From contig CAWATX010000002.1 of assembly GCA_963785065.1 (NCBI GenBank), positions 868,001 through 932,000 on the forward strand: a DNA stretch of 64,000 nucleotides, in the 5' to 3' direction. The stretch comes from CAVSRC01 sp963785065 (GTDB lineage Bacteria; Pseudomonadota; Alphaproteobacteria; Rhizobiales; Kaistiaceae). The notes beneath the pieces are model-generated. The model did not search any database, was not told where the DNA came from, and was given only the letters and a program-made list of their open reading frames with translations. A program made the position numbers and the translations under genes. Position 1 is the stretch's first letter. Every line of letters starts with the position of its first letter. This document shows, piece after piece, positions 25,244 through 34,358 of this stretch.

Positions 25244-26965
25244 TCATGACCCCGGGTTCAGGGTGAATTGATCCGTCAGATCATCGACGTAGCGTGGACT
25301 CTGGCGCCCGTTGGTGGCCGCCTCGACATCGCTGCGCACGCGCCGATGCATGATGCTGACATCGAGGCCGGGGGTCTGGAGTTCCTTGAGCAGCGCCTCG
25401 GTATAGACGCTGATTTCGCCGGTACCTGTCTCCGCAGTCTTGCCCGGTTCTGCCGCGAAGCCGACGAACTGGCCCGAATTGAGGCTCTCGCGCCGCACGA
25501 CGGCGAGGCCCTTCGTCATGCTGGTCGCTCCCTTGAATAAGGACGAGACCACGCTCTTTTCGAGTAGCGGATTATCCCTGCAGGCGTCGACGAACACCAC
25601 GCTGATCCGGGCCGTCGACGAGATCGCGACGAACTTCTGCAGGTCAAAGGCGTGGGCATCCACGTCGAGAAAGGAGGCCTCGTTGGCGAAGGCAGCGTCG
25701 GTCGGGAGAAGGTAGTTCCGCCCCTCGATCTGCATGCCGTGCCCGGAGTAGTAGAACAGCGCAACGCCGGCGCCCTGAGCCTTGGCGTAGAAGCCCGCGA
25801 GAAGCTCGGCCATCTGCTGGCGGTTCTGGTTGATCCCCAGGACCACATCGTACCCCAGCTGTGCCAGACGCTTCGCAATCGCGGTTGCATCGCCAGCCGG
25901 CGTACTGAGCTGGGTGAGTGAAGCGTAGTCGCCATTGCCGATCACGAGCGCGACCAAGCGCCCTTGCGGGGGGGCAGCGGGCTGGGCCGGCGCACCGGAT
26001 GTCGCCTGCTCCGGGGGCGTCCCGCCCCCTTGCTGTGCCAGCTTGAGTTTCTCGAGCTGCAGTCGCTCGATCTCGGCCTGCAATCTGAGCCGCTCGAGCT
26101 CTGCATCGGCGGTCGATCCGGTCGCCGCGCCAAGCGCGGGCATTTGGCTGCCGGCCTCAGGCTGCTGACCGACAGCGGCGGTCGCGGCACCCGGCGGCGA
26201 TTGCGCCGCCGTTAGTGTCCTGCTTATTCGGCCTACGATCTTGTCGAAGGGCTGCTTCAGTTCGGCGGGATAGGTGAGGTCAAGCAGGGTGATCGTCGAC
26301 CCATCCGCCGACAGCAGCGCCTTGCGATAGAAGATGCTGTCGCCGTGTATGCCCGACGCCACGAAACCTCCGGGTACCGATGACCTGTAGCTCGCCAACT
26401 CGCCCGGCTGGAGCACCATGGTGCGCAGGCCGGCGGTGTCCAGACCGCCCGCGTTCCGTAGCGTTTGGACTTCCAGCGTGGCGCCGATCGAACCCGCGGA
26501 TAAAACGACTCCGCCCGGGGCGGAACCGCCCGCGGGCACGAAGAGATCGGTTGGATACTCGACAGCGGCGCCGGCCATGGGGTCCTGCCATTTCCCCCAT
26601 GCTTGGCCGTATTGGAGTTCGGGCTCGGGGATCGGTTGATAGCCTGGCGGCATCCCGGCCCGGATGTAGCGGCCGAAGGCCCAGCCGGTGGTGCCGTCCT
26701 CCAGTCTGACACGGCGCCAGTCACCTCGCCGCTCGAGAACGGTAACGACCGTGTCGGGACCCATCCGCAGGATTTCGCCGTACCCGCTGCCGGGGCCGTT
26801 CCTCAGCGAGAGATAATTGTCGCCCCTCGGGTTGAGGCCGGAGACATAGTCGGCTTGCGCAGGGAGAGGCGGCGCGAGAAGCAACGCGACCGACAAAACG
26901 AGGGCCATGCCGAGAAGGCGTCCGACGAACGATGCACCGGCGCTGAAGATTCCCTGACGCATCAT
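25244..26965 (-). CDS. Exported caspase-family peptidase with SH3 domain
   Basis: A 573-residue protein: signal peptide (about residues 1-38), bacterial SH3 domain (LRNGPGSGYGEILRMGPDTV, WAFGRYI), a middle domain (135-255), a coiled coil rich in L, E, R and Q (288-312), a Pro/Ala linker, then a caspase (C14) domain from about 336. The catalytic dyad is present: His in YYSGHGMQ (about 409) and Cys in FVDACRDNP (about 462). Caspase-like enzymes cut after basic or acidic residues; the target is unknown. I chose ATG 26965 with GGAGGAGAC upstream over the ATG at 26983. A signal peptide on a bacterial caspase places it in the periplasm, unlike cytoplasmic defence caspases. Confidence 0.88.
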   Translation of the reverse strand: MMRQGIFSAGASFVGRLLGMALVLSVALLLAPPLPAQADYVSGLNPRGDNYLSLRNGPGSGYGEILRMGPDTVVTVLERRGDWRRVRLEDGTTGWAFGRYIRAGMPPGYQPIPEPELQYGQAWGKWQDPMAGAAVEYPTDLFVPAGGSAPGGVVLSAGSIGATLEVQTLRNAGGLDTAGLRTMVLQPGELASYRSSVPGGFVASGIHGDSIFYRKALLSADGSTITLLDLTYPAELKQPFDKIVGRISRTLTAAQSPPGAATAAVGQQPEAGSQMPALGAATGSTADAELERLRLQAEIERLQLEKLKLAQQGGGTPPEQATSGAPAQPAAPPQGRLVALVIGNGDYASLTQLSTPAGDATAIAKRLAQLGYDVVLGINQNRQQMAELLAGFYAKAQGAGVALFYYSGHGMQIEGRNYLLPTDAAFANEASFLDVDAHAFDLQKFVAISSTARISVVFVDACRDNPLLEKSVVSSLFKGATSMTKGLAVVRRESLNSGQFVGFAAEPGKTAETGTGEISVYTEALLKELQTPGLDVSIMHRRVRSDVEAATNGRQSPRYVDDLTDQFTLNPGS

Positions 26966-27031
26966 GACTGTCTCCTCCTGCATGGCCCAGAAGCATCTCC
27001 CAGCGGCCCGCGCCGGGCGATCCGGCGTGCC

Positions 27032-28021
27032 TCAGCGTTTGAGCGGCGGGGCGATCTTGTCGATCTGGAACCGGTTGGACGTCATGGCGAGGCGTCCCTG
27101 CAATCCCATCTGCTCGAGCATGAGCCTGAGATTGCGATTGAGCCGTGCCACGTCCGAGCAGCTCTCGTACCAGTACTCGGTAACCCGGGCACTAGTGCGC
27201 AATGGCCGATGGTGATCGTAGCCGCTGAAGGCCACGAGATACTCTTCTATGGCAGTGACTTCTTGCGGATCGAACCCGACGAGCGAGATGACGTAGGCCG
27301 TGGTCATGCCGACGCACTGGGGCTCGCCAAACTTGGGCCCAGCCGGACCGGGGCCAGGGCCCGCCATGCCCGGGGAGGCTGTCGGCCCGCCACCCGGCTG
27401 TGCGGCGGTTGGCGACTGGAAGTCGAGCTTGGTCGCCAGCGCAGCACCCAGATCCTGGGCAATTCGCCTCGCCTGCCCGCCGACGAACTCGAACAGGCAG
27501 TCTTGATCGGTGCGCGCGTCATTAAGGCAGTTCGGTGGGACTGGCGGCAAGCTGCCGACCGGGTAGTCGACTTCAAACGAGTCGATGCGGCGCCCAGTCT
27601 GAACCTGCAGCAGCCGTCCGGGAATGCGGATGCCCAGGTCCCAGATGTCGGCATTGATGTTCTTCTGAACGTTCACGTAGATGGAGAAGACGGCGATGAC
27701 GTCGATCGGCGGCTGCTGGATGCGCTTGGCGACCGTAATGAGTTCGGCGTCGGAACGGCGGATGCGGCCCTGCCGCGTCACGTCGAGCGATACGGCGGTC
27801 TCGTCGTAGACCTGGAACCCAAGCTGTCCCAGCTCCGTCGCCAGCGCTTCGATCACCCGGTTGAAAACCCGGTGGTTGCGCGGCACGGTATCCCGATCGG
27901 CATCCTCACCCATGACAAGGATGTTCGGCTGTTCACCGGCGGTGGCCTTGGGCGTGGCGAGCCCCGGCAGCACGAGCAGCGCGAATGCGAAGAGCGGTGC
28001 GGCTAGTCTGAATCTCGACAT
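27032..28021 (-). CDS. Exported protein of unknown function
   Basis: A 329-residue protein with signal peptide (MSRFRLAAPLFAFALLVLPG). The body has an alternating alpha/beta pattern (NILVMGEDADRD, VIEALATELGQLGFQVYDET, IDVIAVFSIYVNVQKN) resembling the nucleotide-free alpha/beta folds seen in CsgG- or FlgO-like outer-membrane-associated proteins, but I cannot assign a family. Residues 225-245 are a Gly/Pro-rich linker. Cysteine pairs at CLNDARTDQDC and QCVGM suggest disulfides. ATG 28021 has AAGGAGAG upstream; the frame continues to 28093 without a better start. It stands between the OmpA and caspase genes with gaps of 68 and 66 bp. Confidence 0.7.
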   Translation of the reverse strand: MSRFRLAAPLFAFALLVLPGLATPKATAGEQPNILVMGEDADRDTVPRNHRVFNRVIEALATELGQLGFQVYDETAVSLDVTRQGRIRRSDAELITVAKRIQQPPIDVIAVFSIYVNVQKNINADIWDLGIRIPGRLLQVQTGRRIDSFEVDYPVGSLPPVPPNCLNDARTDQDCLFEFVGGQARRIAQDLGAALATKLDFQSPTAAQPGGGPTASPGMAGPGPGPAGPKFGEPQCVGMTTAYVISLVGFDPQEVTAIEEYLVAFSGYDHHRPLRTSARVTEYWYESCSDVARLNRNLRLMLEQMGLQGRLAMTSNRFQIDKIAPPLKR

Positions 28022-28089
28022 CTTAGCTCTCCTTCTGACCGGCGGGAGCCCGCCGGTTCTGCGTGAGTTGAGTGATGGGGCGGTGGGCA

Positions 28090-28941
28090 TCATTCGATGA
28101 CCACGTCGCCTTCAGGCGTGATGCGGACCTTCGTGCCCTGCGGCGGGGCACAATCGATGCCTGGCCTCGGGCCGAAATCATCGAGATCCGCCGCGGGATT
28201 GCGCGGATCGCCGAGCCGACCGGTCGGACACTGCGGCAATCCTTCCGCGTCGCCTTCGACCACGGGCCCATTGGCTGACGAACCAGGCGGCGGTTCGGCG
28301 CCGGGCGCAGGGGTGATCTTGAAGGGGGCGGGCTGGTTGCGTGCGCCGGGATGGGGCCGGAGGATCACCTCGGCCGGCATGATCAGGGTAACCTCGACGC
28401 GGCGGTTCACGGCGGCGAACGGAAAGCGGGGTGTCTTCAAGCGACTCTCGCCCCAGCCGATCACGTGCAGACGCCGCGGGTCGATGGCGTATCGGGCAAT
28501 TAACCAGTCGCGCACCGCGCTGGCGCGATCATAGGAAAGCGCCCGATTGTACGACGCCGAGCCTTTGGCGTCGGTGTGGCCGGCGATCAGGTAGCGGTAG
28601 CCGATCAGTTCGCGCGACTCGAGGGCGCGACCGAGTACCGCCAGAGTCCGCTTGGCGGCACCGGTGAGGCGCGCGCTGTCGAACTCGAACGACACCTCGA
28701 AGTCGAGCGTATAGCCATAGTCAGCGATGACCGTGTCGCCGTCGATCTCTATCTCGACTGGGCGTTTGACGATGATCGCGGAGGGCATGTTCTCCTGGTG
28801 ACGGGGCGCGAGGGTGGTCAGGAGTTTCTTGACCTCGGCCGCAGACTGGGCGAAGGCCGGCCCGACGGTAGGTGGTGCGCTCAGCACGAACGCCAATGCG
28901 AGGGCTGCCGTGCGGAAGATGACGGGCTTCGACGGCCTCAT
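28090..28941 (-). CDS. OmpA-family peptidoglycan-binding protein
   Basis: A 283-residue exported protein. Signal peptide TAALALAFVLSAPPTVGPAF. The OmpA/MotB C-terminal domain spans about residues 75-180 with FEFDSARLTGAAKRTLAVLG, YLIAGHTDAKGSASYNRALS, RASAVRDWLI and VIGWGESRLKTPRFPFAAVN then NRRVEVTL. The Asp and Arg that grip diaminopimelate (GHTDAKGS; NRRVEV) are present. It probably anchors a complex to the cell wall. The last 100 residues are a Pro/Gly-rich, disordered tail. It overlaps the end of the DUF4384 gene by 4 bp (ATGA). Confidence 0.9.
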   Translation of the reverse strand: MRPSKPVIFRTAALALAFVLSAPPTVGPAFAQSAAEVKKLLTTLAPRHQENMPSAIIVKRPVEIEIDGDTVIADYGYTLDFEVSFEFDSARLTGAAKRTLAVLGRALESRELIGYRYLIAGHTDAKGSASYNRALSYDRASAVRDWLIARYAIDPRRLHVIGWGESRLKTPRFPFAAVNRRVEVTLIMPAEVILRPHPGARNQPAPFKITPAPGAEPPPGSSANGPVVEGDAEGLPQCPTGRLGDPRNPAADLDDFGPRPGIDCAPPQGTKVRITPEGDVVIE

Positions 28942-30452
28942 GATCGGGATCCTCCCTTCGGGGTGGTTTCAGTCGGCAACGCATCAGTGCCGACGGTAAC
29001 GGTGAGAGCGGCCTCTGCGACGAGCGTGTCGGGAAGGCTGTGGAACACAGCCTCAAGCCGGCGCGACAGGTCCGCAGAAAGCGGCACGAAGCCGGGGGCC
29101 AGCAGTTCTTGTGGCAGATGGGCGGAAGGGTCAGTGGTCGTGGCGAAGCACTTCAGCACCTCCTGCCCCAGGGTCGTGGCGGTGAATTGGAACTTGAAAG
29201 GATCGCTGCGGGGATCAGGCAGGGCGCGCAGGATGTCGGGCGCGATGCGATTGCCGGACCCCGCGGTGGACTGAAAGCTGTTCGGAAGCACCCTTGTCAC
29301 GGCGCCGGCCGTGTCGATGTAGAAGCACGTCAGCCAAGCATCGCGATCACTCCGCAGGAAGACCGTGAGCTCTTCGCCCGGCCGGTAGAAGGGCGCGGCA
29401 CCTCGGGCGCTGGTTATCTGCAACAGGAAGGCGCTCTCGCCCACATCACTGGCGTCAAAGCCAGTTCCCTGGGGTTTGGCTGACAGCTTGGGAAGCCCAT
29501 CGAGCCGCACCCGTCCCTGCCAAGACACCGTCTGAGCGTTGCGCGAACGCAGGACGAGTTTGAGATCGATGGCCGCGCCGACCTGCCAGTATCGGCCGGA
29601 GAGCTCGAACACTCCTTCGCCTGGTTTACCCGCGGCCGACAACGGGTCGAAGTCGTCGATCGTTGTAGCGGATCCGCTCTTCGGCCCCAGCGGCAGATCG
29701 GGCTGGACGACCTTCAGCGCCGGGCCGGTGAGCAGATTCGCCTTTTCGTTCTCGATCGCTCCGAGCAGGCCGTCGAGCACGTAGCGGGCGAGCGGTGGCT
29801 GAGCGCCGCTATCCTGATAGTAGAGCCCGACGGGCACGAGGACCCGGAGATCACCCGCGCGTGCGACCAACTGATTGGCCGCCCGCTGCAGCGCCACATC
29901 GAGGCTGGGGGCAGCATCCGCGGCGGCAGAACGCGTGAAATCGTCGGGCAGGCGCCAAGGTTTTGTCTGGCCGAGAACGATCGTGCTTTCGCGTTCAACC
30001 GCTCGGAAGGAGACGTAGACCGCGCCGTCCTGCGTGAAGATATCGCCAAGGGCCAGGATCGAAACCGAGCGATTGGCGCGCTCAAGAGCAAGCAGCGGAT
30101 TTTCGCCCGCCTCCCGGAAAGCGCCGGTGCGCTTGAGATGCTCGGCAATATCGCGGATTGCCGAGCCATCGAGCACGTCCACGCAGGCAGGCTTGTGCGC
30201 GATCAGGGCATTCAGCGCCGAGGTATAGACGCGATCGGCGACGCCGGACGAGACCGGTACGCGGTCCGGATCGAACGCCCAGATGCCTATGCTGCGCCGG
30301 TCGGCTCCGGCGCAGAAGTCCGGCGCGAACAATTGCTGAGCAAGTTCCTCCATCGCGCCCGTGCCGGGATCAGCCGGGGTCCCGGCACCGAGTGCGTGGC
30401 CCTGATTGCCGCCGACGACAAGCAGCAATACAGCCACCCACTGTTTGAACAC
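28938..30452 (-). CDS. Exported DUF4384-domain protein
   Basis: A 504-residue protein if it starts at GTG 30452, which gives an N-terminal hydrophobic stretch FKQWVAVLLLVVGG as signal peptide. The first 250 residues (IGIWAFDPDRVPVSSGVADR, NRSVSILALGDIFTQDGAVY) resemble FlgO/CsgG-like nucleotide-independent lipoprotein folds. The C-terminal part (about 385-470) is DUF4384: FYRPGEELTVFLRSDRDAWL, ITCFYID-like, VTRVLPN. DUF4384 is often found next to caspases and kinases in bacterial envelope loci. The frame continues upstream to 30893, but that stretch is low-complexity and lacks a signal. First gene of the exported-protein run. Upstream lies the palindrome-rich tract. Confidence 0.75.
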   Translation of the reverse strand: MFKQWVAVLLLVVGGNQGHALGAGTPADPGTGAMEELAQQLFAPDFCAGADRRSIGIWAFDPDRVPVSSGVADRVYTSALNALIAHKPACVDVLDGSAIRDIAEHLKRTGAFREAGENPLLALERANRSVSILALGDIFTQDGAVYVSFRAVERESTIVLGQTKPWRLPDDFTRSAAADAAPSLDVALQRAANQLVARAGDLRVLVPVGLYYQDSGAQPPLARYVLDGLLGAIENEKANLLTGPALKVVQPDLPLGPKSGSATTIDDFDPLSAAGKPGEGVFELSGRYWQVGAAIDLKLVLRSRNAQTVSWQGRVRLDGLPKLSAKPQGTGFDASDVGESAFLLQITSARGAAPFYRPGEELTVFLRSDRDAWLTCFYIDTAGAVTRVLPNSFQSTAGSGNRIAPDILRALPDPRSDPFKFQFTATTLGQEVLKCFATTTDPSAHLPQELLAPGFVPLSADLSRRLEAVFHSLPDTLVAEAALTVTVGTDALPTETTPKGGSRS

Positions 30453-31114
30453 GCCGCCGAGGTGGTCCCCGCCGCAGAGCCGCGTTCCTGCGGTTAGGAT
30501 GCGATGAGAATCAGGCTGGCGCGAGCCGATTGGGGGTGCCCGCGCCCGCAGCCAGGTCCACGCGACGGCGGACCTTATGAACGCGACACCTGCCGCGAAC
30601 CGATCGAGTCTCGGAAATCGGAAGGGATGACCGCGCCCCTTGCGGAACCCGTGGCATGACCGTGACCGACGCGGTCCCGGGAACCTCGTTACAATGATCT
30701 CGCTGTCGAGCAGGACGGGTCGCGCGTGAAACATCGCCGCGAGGCGGAGCAGCGCACCTGCGATTGGTCGCGCTGACGAAAGTTCATAGCTTAAGCGCGC
30801 CACAGCGGGAGGCAGCGAAACGATGCTTTCTGTGGATGCAAATGCCAGCAAGAGGGTCGCCTCCCCGACACAGGCATTGGGCTCCACGGCCAACGCATTT
30901 TGCGTAATGGCAATTGTGCTACCACCGAACGGCCAGGAAAAGCGTTCTCAAAGGGTTGTAGTGTCGCAGCCGATTTCTTGCGGGTGGACACGACCAGCGC
31001 GTGCCGGGGACCAGAAAAGCACCCTACCTGTTTCGCCGAAACGACTTGCCCGCAGTCTCAGACCGTCAGCTTCTATTGTTATGGATTGCTCTCCTGGTAA
31101 GTCGAAAAGAAGTT
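30453..31114. other. Upstream region of the exported-protein cluster, no gene seen
   Basis: About 660 bp. The minus-strand frame of the DUF4384 gene stays open to 30893 but has no signal peptide or recognisable domain beyond 30452. Small frames on both strands look random. The cluster promoter should lie here or in the palindrome tract to the right. Confidence 0.4.
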
Positions 31115-31458
31115 TGGTCGACCAACCAGGTCTGTCGCGATGGTCAATGGTCGCCCGACCAAATTGACCATGGTCGACCTTGGTCGACCAGTCAGTCAAC
31201 CTCAAAGGCTGCACGATCGACGGTCGTTTGCCTAAGCGGTCGGTCGATCGATCATGGTCAGATTTGCCCCTTGACGAAGCGGCATTTCCAACCATCGACG
31301 CCGACCAGGGTCGAAATTACATCGACCACGTTTTGACGGTCATCGCATTTGATCGTCAGCTATCTTGGTCGCCACGCGATTTTGACCATGTGCGGCGCTT
31401 GGTCGACATTTCGATGACCATGGTCGCCGTGACGATCGTGCTGACTAGACGATGACCA
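31115..31458. repeat. Tract of TGGTC/GACCA half-sites and palindromes
   Basis: I count nine TGGTC and nine GACCA in about 345 bp. Two exact TGGTCGACCA palindromes (31115-31124, 31181-31190) and two exact GACCATGGTC palindromes (31166-31175, 31416-31425) are included. The tract is non-coding as far as I can see. It lies between the divergent DUF4384 operon and the peptidase cassette. It could be a multi-site operator, a partition-type site or a degenerate mobile repeat. Confidence 0.8.
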
Positions 31459-31572
31459 TATTCGACCTTCGACTCCTCGCCACGCTTGCCGCATGGCCGG
31501 CTGCGCAACCCCGACCAGCTCCGCCGGCCATGCTCCCGCTGGCGCAAAGACTAACCCTAAACTAACATTCCA

Positions 31573-31599
31573 CGCGGACCACTCGGCGGGGGCCGGTCA
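31573..31599 (+). repeat. 27-bp terminal inverted repeat, left copy
   Basis: Starts CGCGGACCACTC and ends GGGGGCCGGTCA. It is the exact reverse complement of 33437-33463. The homology of the deaminase fragment begins directly at its inner border (31600). Confidence 0.85.
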
Positions 31600-31743
31600 A
31601 TCCCGGAAGACAGTCCACTGCAGGTCGGCGACCTCGTGGGCTTGGGCATCGGCCATCCCTGTACGACCTTCGACAAGTGGTCGCTGCTCATGCTCGTCGA
31701 CGACAACTATCGCGTCGTCGGAGGAATCAGGACGTTCTTCTGA
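31600..31743 (+). pseudogene. C-terminal fragment of a DSD1-type amino-acid deaminase/D-threonine aldolase
   Basis: A frame ending in TGA at 31741-31743 encodes PEDSPLQVGDLVGLGIGHPC then TTFDKWSLLMLVDDNYRVVG and IRTFF. This is the characteristic end of PLP-dependent D-serine dehydratase/D-threonine aldolase proteins (alanine-racemase-like fold), where the conserved H and C of the HPCTTFDKW motif bind zinc. Everything N-terminal (about 330 residues) is absent, because the sequence to the left is the 27-bp inverted repeat. The fragment sits 100 bp before the M81 peptidase gene, so the two were probably neighbours in one catabolic operon before truncation. Confidence 0.75.
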
Positions 31744-31843
31744 CGCCGCATCGCCCGGGCTCCGCGAACGGGGCCGGACTGCGGCAGCAGCTGAAGGAAA
31801 TGACGAGGGCTCGCGGCGGCGGCTCGAGATCGGAGGGCAAGAA

Positions 31844-33349
31844 ATGCGCATCGCGCTGATCCACATCGCGCAAGAGACGGACGACTTCAATCCCGTTCTG
31901 ACGACGCTCGACGACTACCGCGCCTTCGGCATCCTGGAAGGCAATGATGTCCGGTCGCTCGCAAACGGACGCAGCCAGGTCGCCGGCTACTTCGAAGCGG
32001 TGAAGGAATCCGGCCTCGACATCGAGACGATCCCAATCATTCGCGCCTGGGCCGTCGCGGGCGGGCGGATCAGCCGGGAGGCTTTCGACTTCTTCCAGAA
32101 GAAGGTCGCCGACGGACTCAAGGCCGCAGGCCCAATCGACGGCCTGATGCTGCAACTGCATGGAGCCTGCGCGGCGGAAGGCATCGACGATGTCGAGGGC
32201 GAACAGGCCGCGCTGTGCCGCGAGATACTCGGACCCGATATCCCGATCGTCGGCGGCTTCGACCATCACGCCAACATCACACAGAAGTTGATGGACAACC
32301 TCGACGCCATCGCTGGCCACCGTACGCAACCGCATGACGTCTTCGATACCGGCAAGATCGGCGCCGAATTGCTCCTCGCCATCCTCACCGGTAAGGTCAA
32401 GCCAACCATGGCGTGGCGCAAGATCCCGCTGATTTCACACCAGGAGCAGTTCCTCACCTCGAAGGGGCCGATGAAGGTCTGGTTCGACCGCGCCCGCCGG
32501 ATGGAGGAGGAGCCGGGCGTCGTACGCATTGCGAACTGGCCGATGCAACCCTGGCTGGACGTTACCGAGGGCGGTTGGTCGGTCACCGTGGTCACCAATG
32601 ACGATATGGCGCTGGCCGACAGGCTCGCCGACGATCTGGGCGATCTCGGCTGGTCGATGCGCGCCGATTTCCAGGTCAAGGACGCACTTCCCATCGACGA
32701 GGCGGTGCTCAAGGCGGATCGGGCAGAAAAGGGCATCGTCGTCCTCAGCGACACCGGCGACACGGTTTTCGGCGGCGCCGCCGGCGACAGCAATCTCATC
32801 GCGGAAGCGATCCTGCGCCTCAACATCAAGAGCAAAACGCTCATTCCGCTCGTCTCGACCAAGACGGTGGCCGAGCTTGCCGACGCTGGCGAAGGCGCCA
32901 CGGTGACGCTGGACATCGGCGGCGATTCCGCGCCGGCCTTCTTCACGCCGCTCGCGGTCACCGGCACCGTGCGCCGCATCGCCGACGGCAGCCGAGTGAA
33001 GCTCAACTACAATCACCAGGACTATGTCGACATGGGCCGCGTCGCGATCTTCGACGTCGGCCCCATCACCATGCTCGTCACCGAAAAGCGCGGCGTGGCA
33101 GGCAATCTACCCGACGCCTACAGCGCCTTCGGCGTCGAGCCCACCGACTACAAGATCGCGGTGCTCAAGACGGCAAGCAATTTTCAGTACTTCGCGCCTC
33201 TGACATCGGAGGTGATCCGGGTCGACACGCGCGGCCCCGGGCAATCCGACGTTTACAGCCTGCCGTGGAAGCGCCTCCCGCGTCCCGTCTACCCGCTCGA
33301 TCCCATCGACGACTGGCGGGCGGCGAGGGCGACGCGGCGGTCCTTGTAG
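31844..33349 (+). CDS. M81-family (MlrC-like) metallopeptidase
   Basis: A 501-residue protein of the microcystinase C family, which degrades linear peptides or related amides using zinc. Visible motifs are HIAQETDDFNP at the N-terminus, LQLHGACAAE (about 103-112), GGFDHHANIT (137-146, likely metal site), HRTQPHDVFDTG and later DTGDTVFGGAAGDSN, all typical of MlrC N-terminal DUF1485. ATG 31844 is preceded by GGAGGGCAAG. The longer open frame to 31493 runs through the deaminase remnant and is not used. Its true substrate is unknown; M81 members often sit beside amino-acid deaminases and ABC transporters. The gene lies wholly inside the 27-bp inverted repeats. Confidence 0.9.
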   Translation: MRIALIHIAQETDDFNPVLTTLDDYRAFGILEGNDVRSLANGRSQVAGYFEAVKESGLDIETIPIIRAWAVAGGRISREAFDFFQKKVADGLKAAGPIDGLMLQLHGACAAEGIDDVEGEQAALCREILGPDIPIVGGFDHHANITQKLMDNLDAIAGHRTQPHDVFDTGKIGAELLLAILTGKVKPTMAWRKIPLISHQEQFLTSKGPMKVWFDRARRMEEEPGVVRIANWPMQPWLDVTEGGWSVTVVTNDDMALADRLADDLGDLGWSMRADFQVKDALPIDEAVLKADRAEKGIVVLSDTGDTVFGGAAGDSNLIAEAILRLNIKSKTLIPLVSTKTVAELADAGEGATVTLDIGGDSAPAFFTPLAVTGTVRRIADGSRVKLNYNHQDYVDMGRVAIFDVGPITMLVTEKRGVAGNLPDAYSAFGVEPTDYKIAVLKTASNFQYFAPLTSEVIRVDTRGPGQSDVYSLPWKRLPRPVYPLDPIDDWRAARATRRSL

Positions 33350-33436
33350 TAGCATCCGGCCAGCCCGGCATGGGACGCGTCCTACAACAAGGAATATGCC
33401 AAGCCGTTTGACACGACCAAGACTGATCGGCCCCCG

Positions 33437-33463
33437 TGACCGGCCCCCGCCGAGTGGTCCGCG
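33437..33463 (-). repeat. 27-bp terminal inverted repeat, right copy
   Basis: Starts TGACCGGCCCCC and ends GAGTGGTCCGCG. Exact reverse complement of 31573-31599. It lies 87 bp after the M81 stop. No transposase is present between the two copies. Confidence 0.85.
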
Positions 33464-33903
33464 AGGATGGCAGCATACATGGCCGGAGGGTGGTGCTGAC
33501 TTCGTTGCCCGACCGAACGGCGGCTATACCCGCCTCTACAAGCGCACAGACACGACGGAACCCGAAGAGATCTGGTTCTGGACTGCTGCCAATTGGCGAT
33601 CGCTCGGCACCGGCTTTGCGGCAACGAAGCGGGACGCGTGCGAGGCAGCGTAAGGCGCATGTTCAACGCGGTAGCAGGTTAATAGCGAGTACTAAAATCT
33701 AGGGAAAACTTGCATGAGATCGAAATGGCCTTGTGGGAGGCTTCTCCCATGTCTTGGTCATCGAACAGTATCACGGCTCACACGGCTCTACCGCCGGCCC
33801 TGACGGAACCTGAGTATCGCAAACTCTATGCCTATTTCTCGCATCGACGTCGCTCGCTGCTGCGCCGATTCCTTTCGTGGGTGTTCGATCTGCGATAACC
33901 GCC
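33464..33903 (+). other. Two short, doubtful open frames
   Basis: A plus-strand frame to the TAA at 33651 reads coherent protein-like sequence (ARPNGGYTRLYKRTD, EEIWFWTAANWRSLGTGFAA) but has no start outside the inverted repeat, so it may be the end of a truncated gene. A second frame, 33710-33898, contains SWSSNSITAHTALPPALTEP and a basic end (HRRRSLLRRFLSWVFDLR); a start at ATG 33725 or 33749 is possible. Neither matches a family I know. Confidence 0.35.
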
Positions 33904-34190
33904 ATTTGCGGGCGTTGCGCTGTATGCACCAAGGTGCGGCTTTGCGGGATTAACGCGCCGGAACTCGGTGACTCTGGTGGCGAGGAAGCGAAAGCAGCGC
34001 TTCAATCGCGTTTCAGTTCAATGGTGGTGACATGCGTCCAGGTTGGCATCGGGATGCCCTGCGACGGCCGATCCCGACCGACGAGCTATGACCGGATCGT
34101 CCAATGCTTCGTGGACGGCCGCGATTTGGCGGAGGCGATGGTAGGTGGCGGACGCGCCTGCGATTGGGTCCACTTCTCCGGGGGTTCTGC
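33904..34190 (+). pseudogene. Thermonuclease-like (SNase) remnant
   Basis: One frame carries KVRLCGINAPELGDSGGEEA, GIGMPCDGRSRPTSYDRIV and FVDGRDLAEAMVGGGRACDW, the core of small exported thermonuclease-family proteins of Hyphomicrobiales. The first arginine site (VRLCGI) is present, but the usual start (signal peptide and DGDT calcium site) is absent and the end after WVHFSGG runs into unrelated sequence. So both ends are lost. Convergent with kdpE, whose stop is about 170 bp away. Confidence 0.6.
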
Positions 34191-34358
34191 AGCCATAACG
34201 GTCGTGGAGTTAGCCGCGACAAGTGACTTCCGCTCTCAACCTGAAAACGGACATTGCCAACCCGGTCAGCCAATTCTGAGATCGTCCCTTTTAGGACGTC
34301 GCCGTTTATCGGCCGACGACCGAACCACACGACTATTCCTGTTCCTATGTATCGCGCC

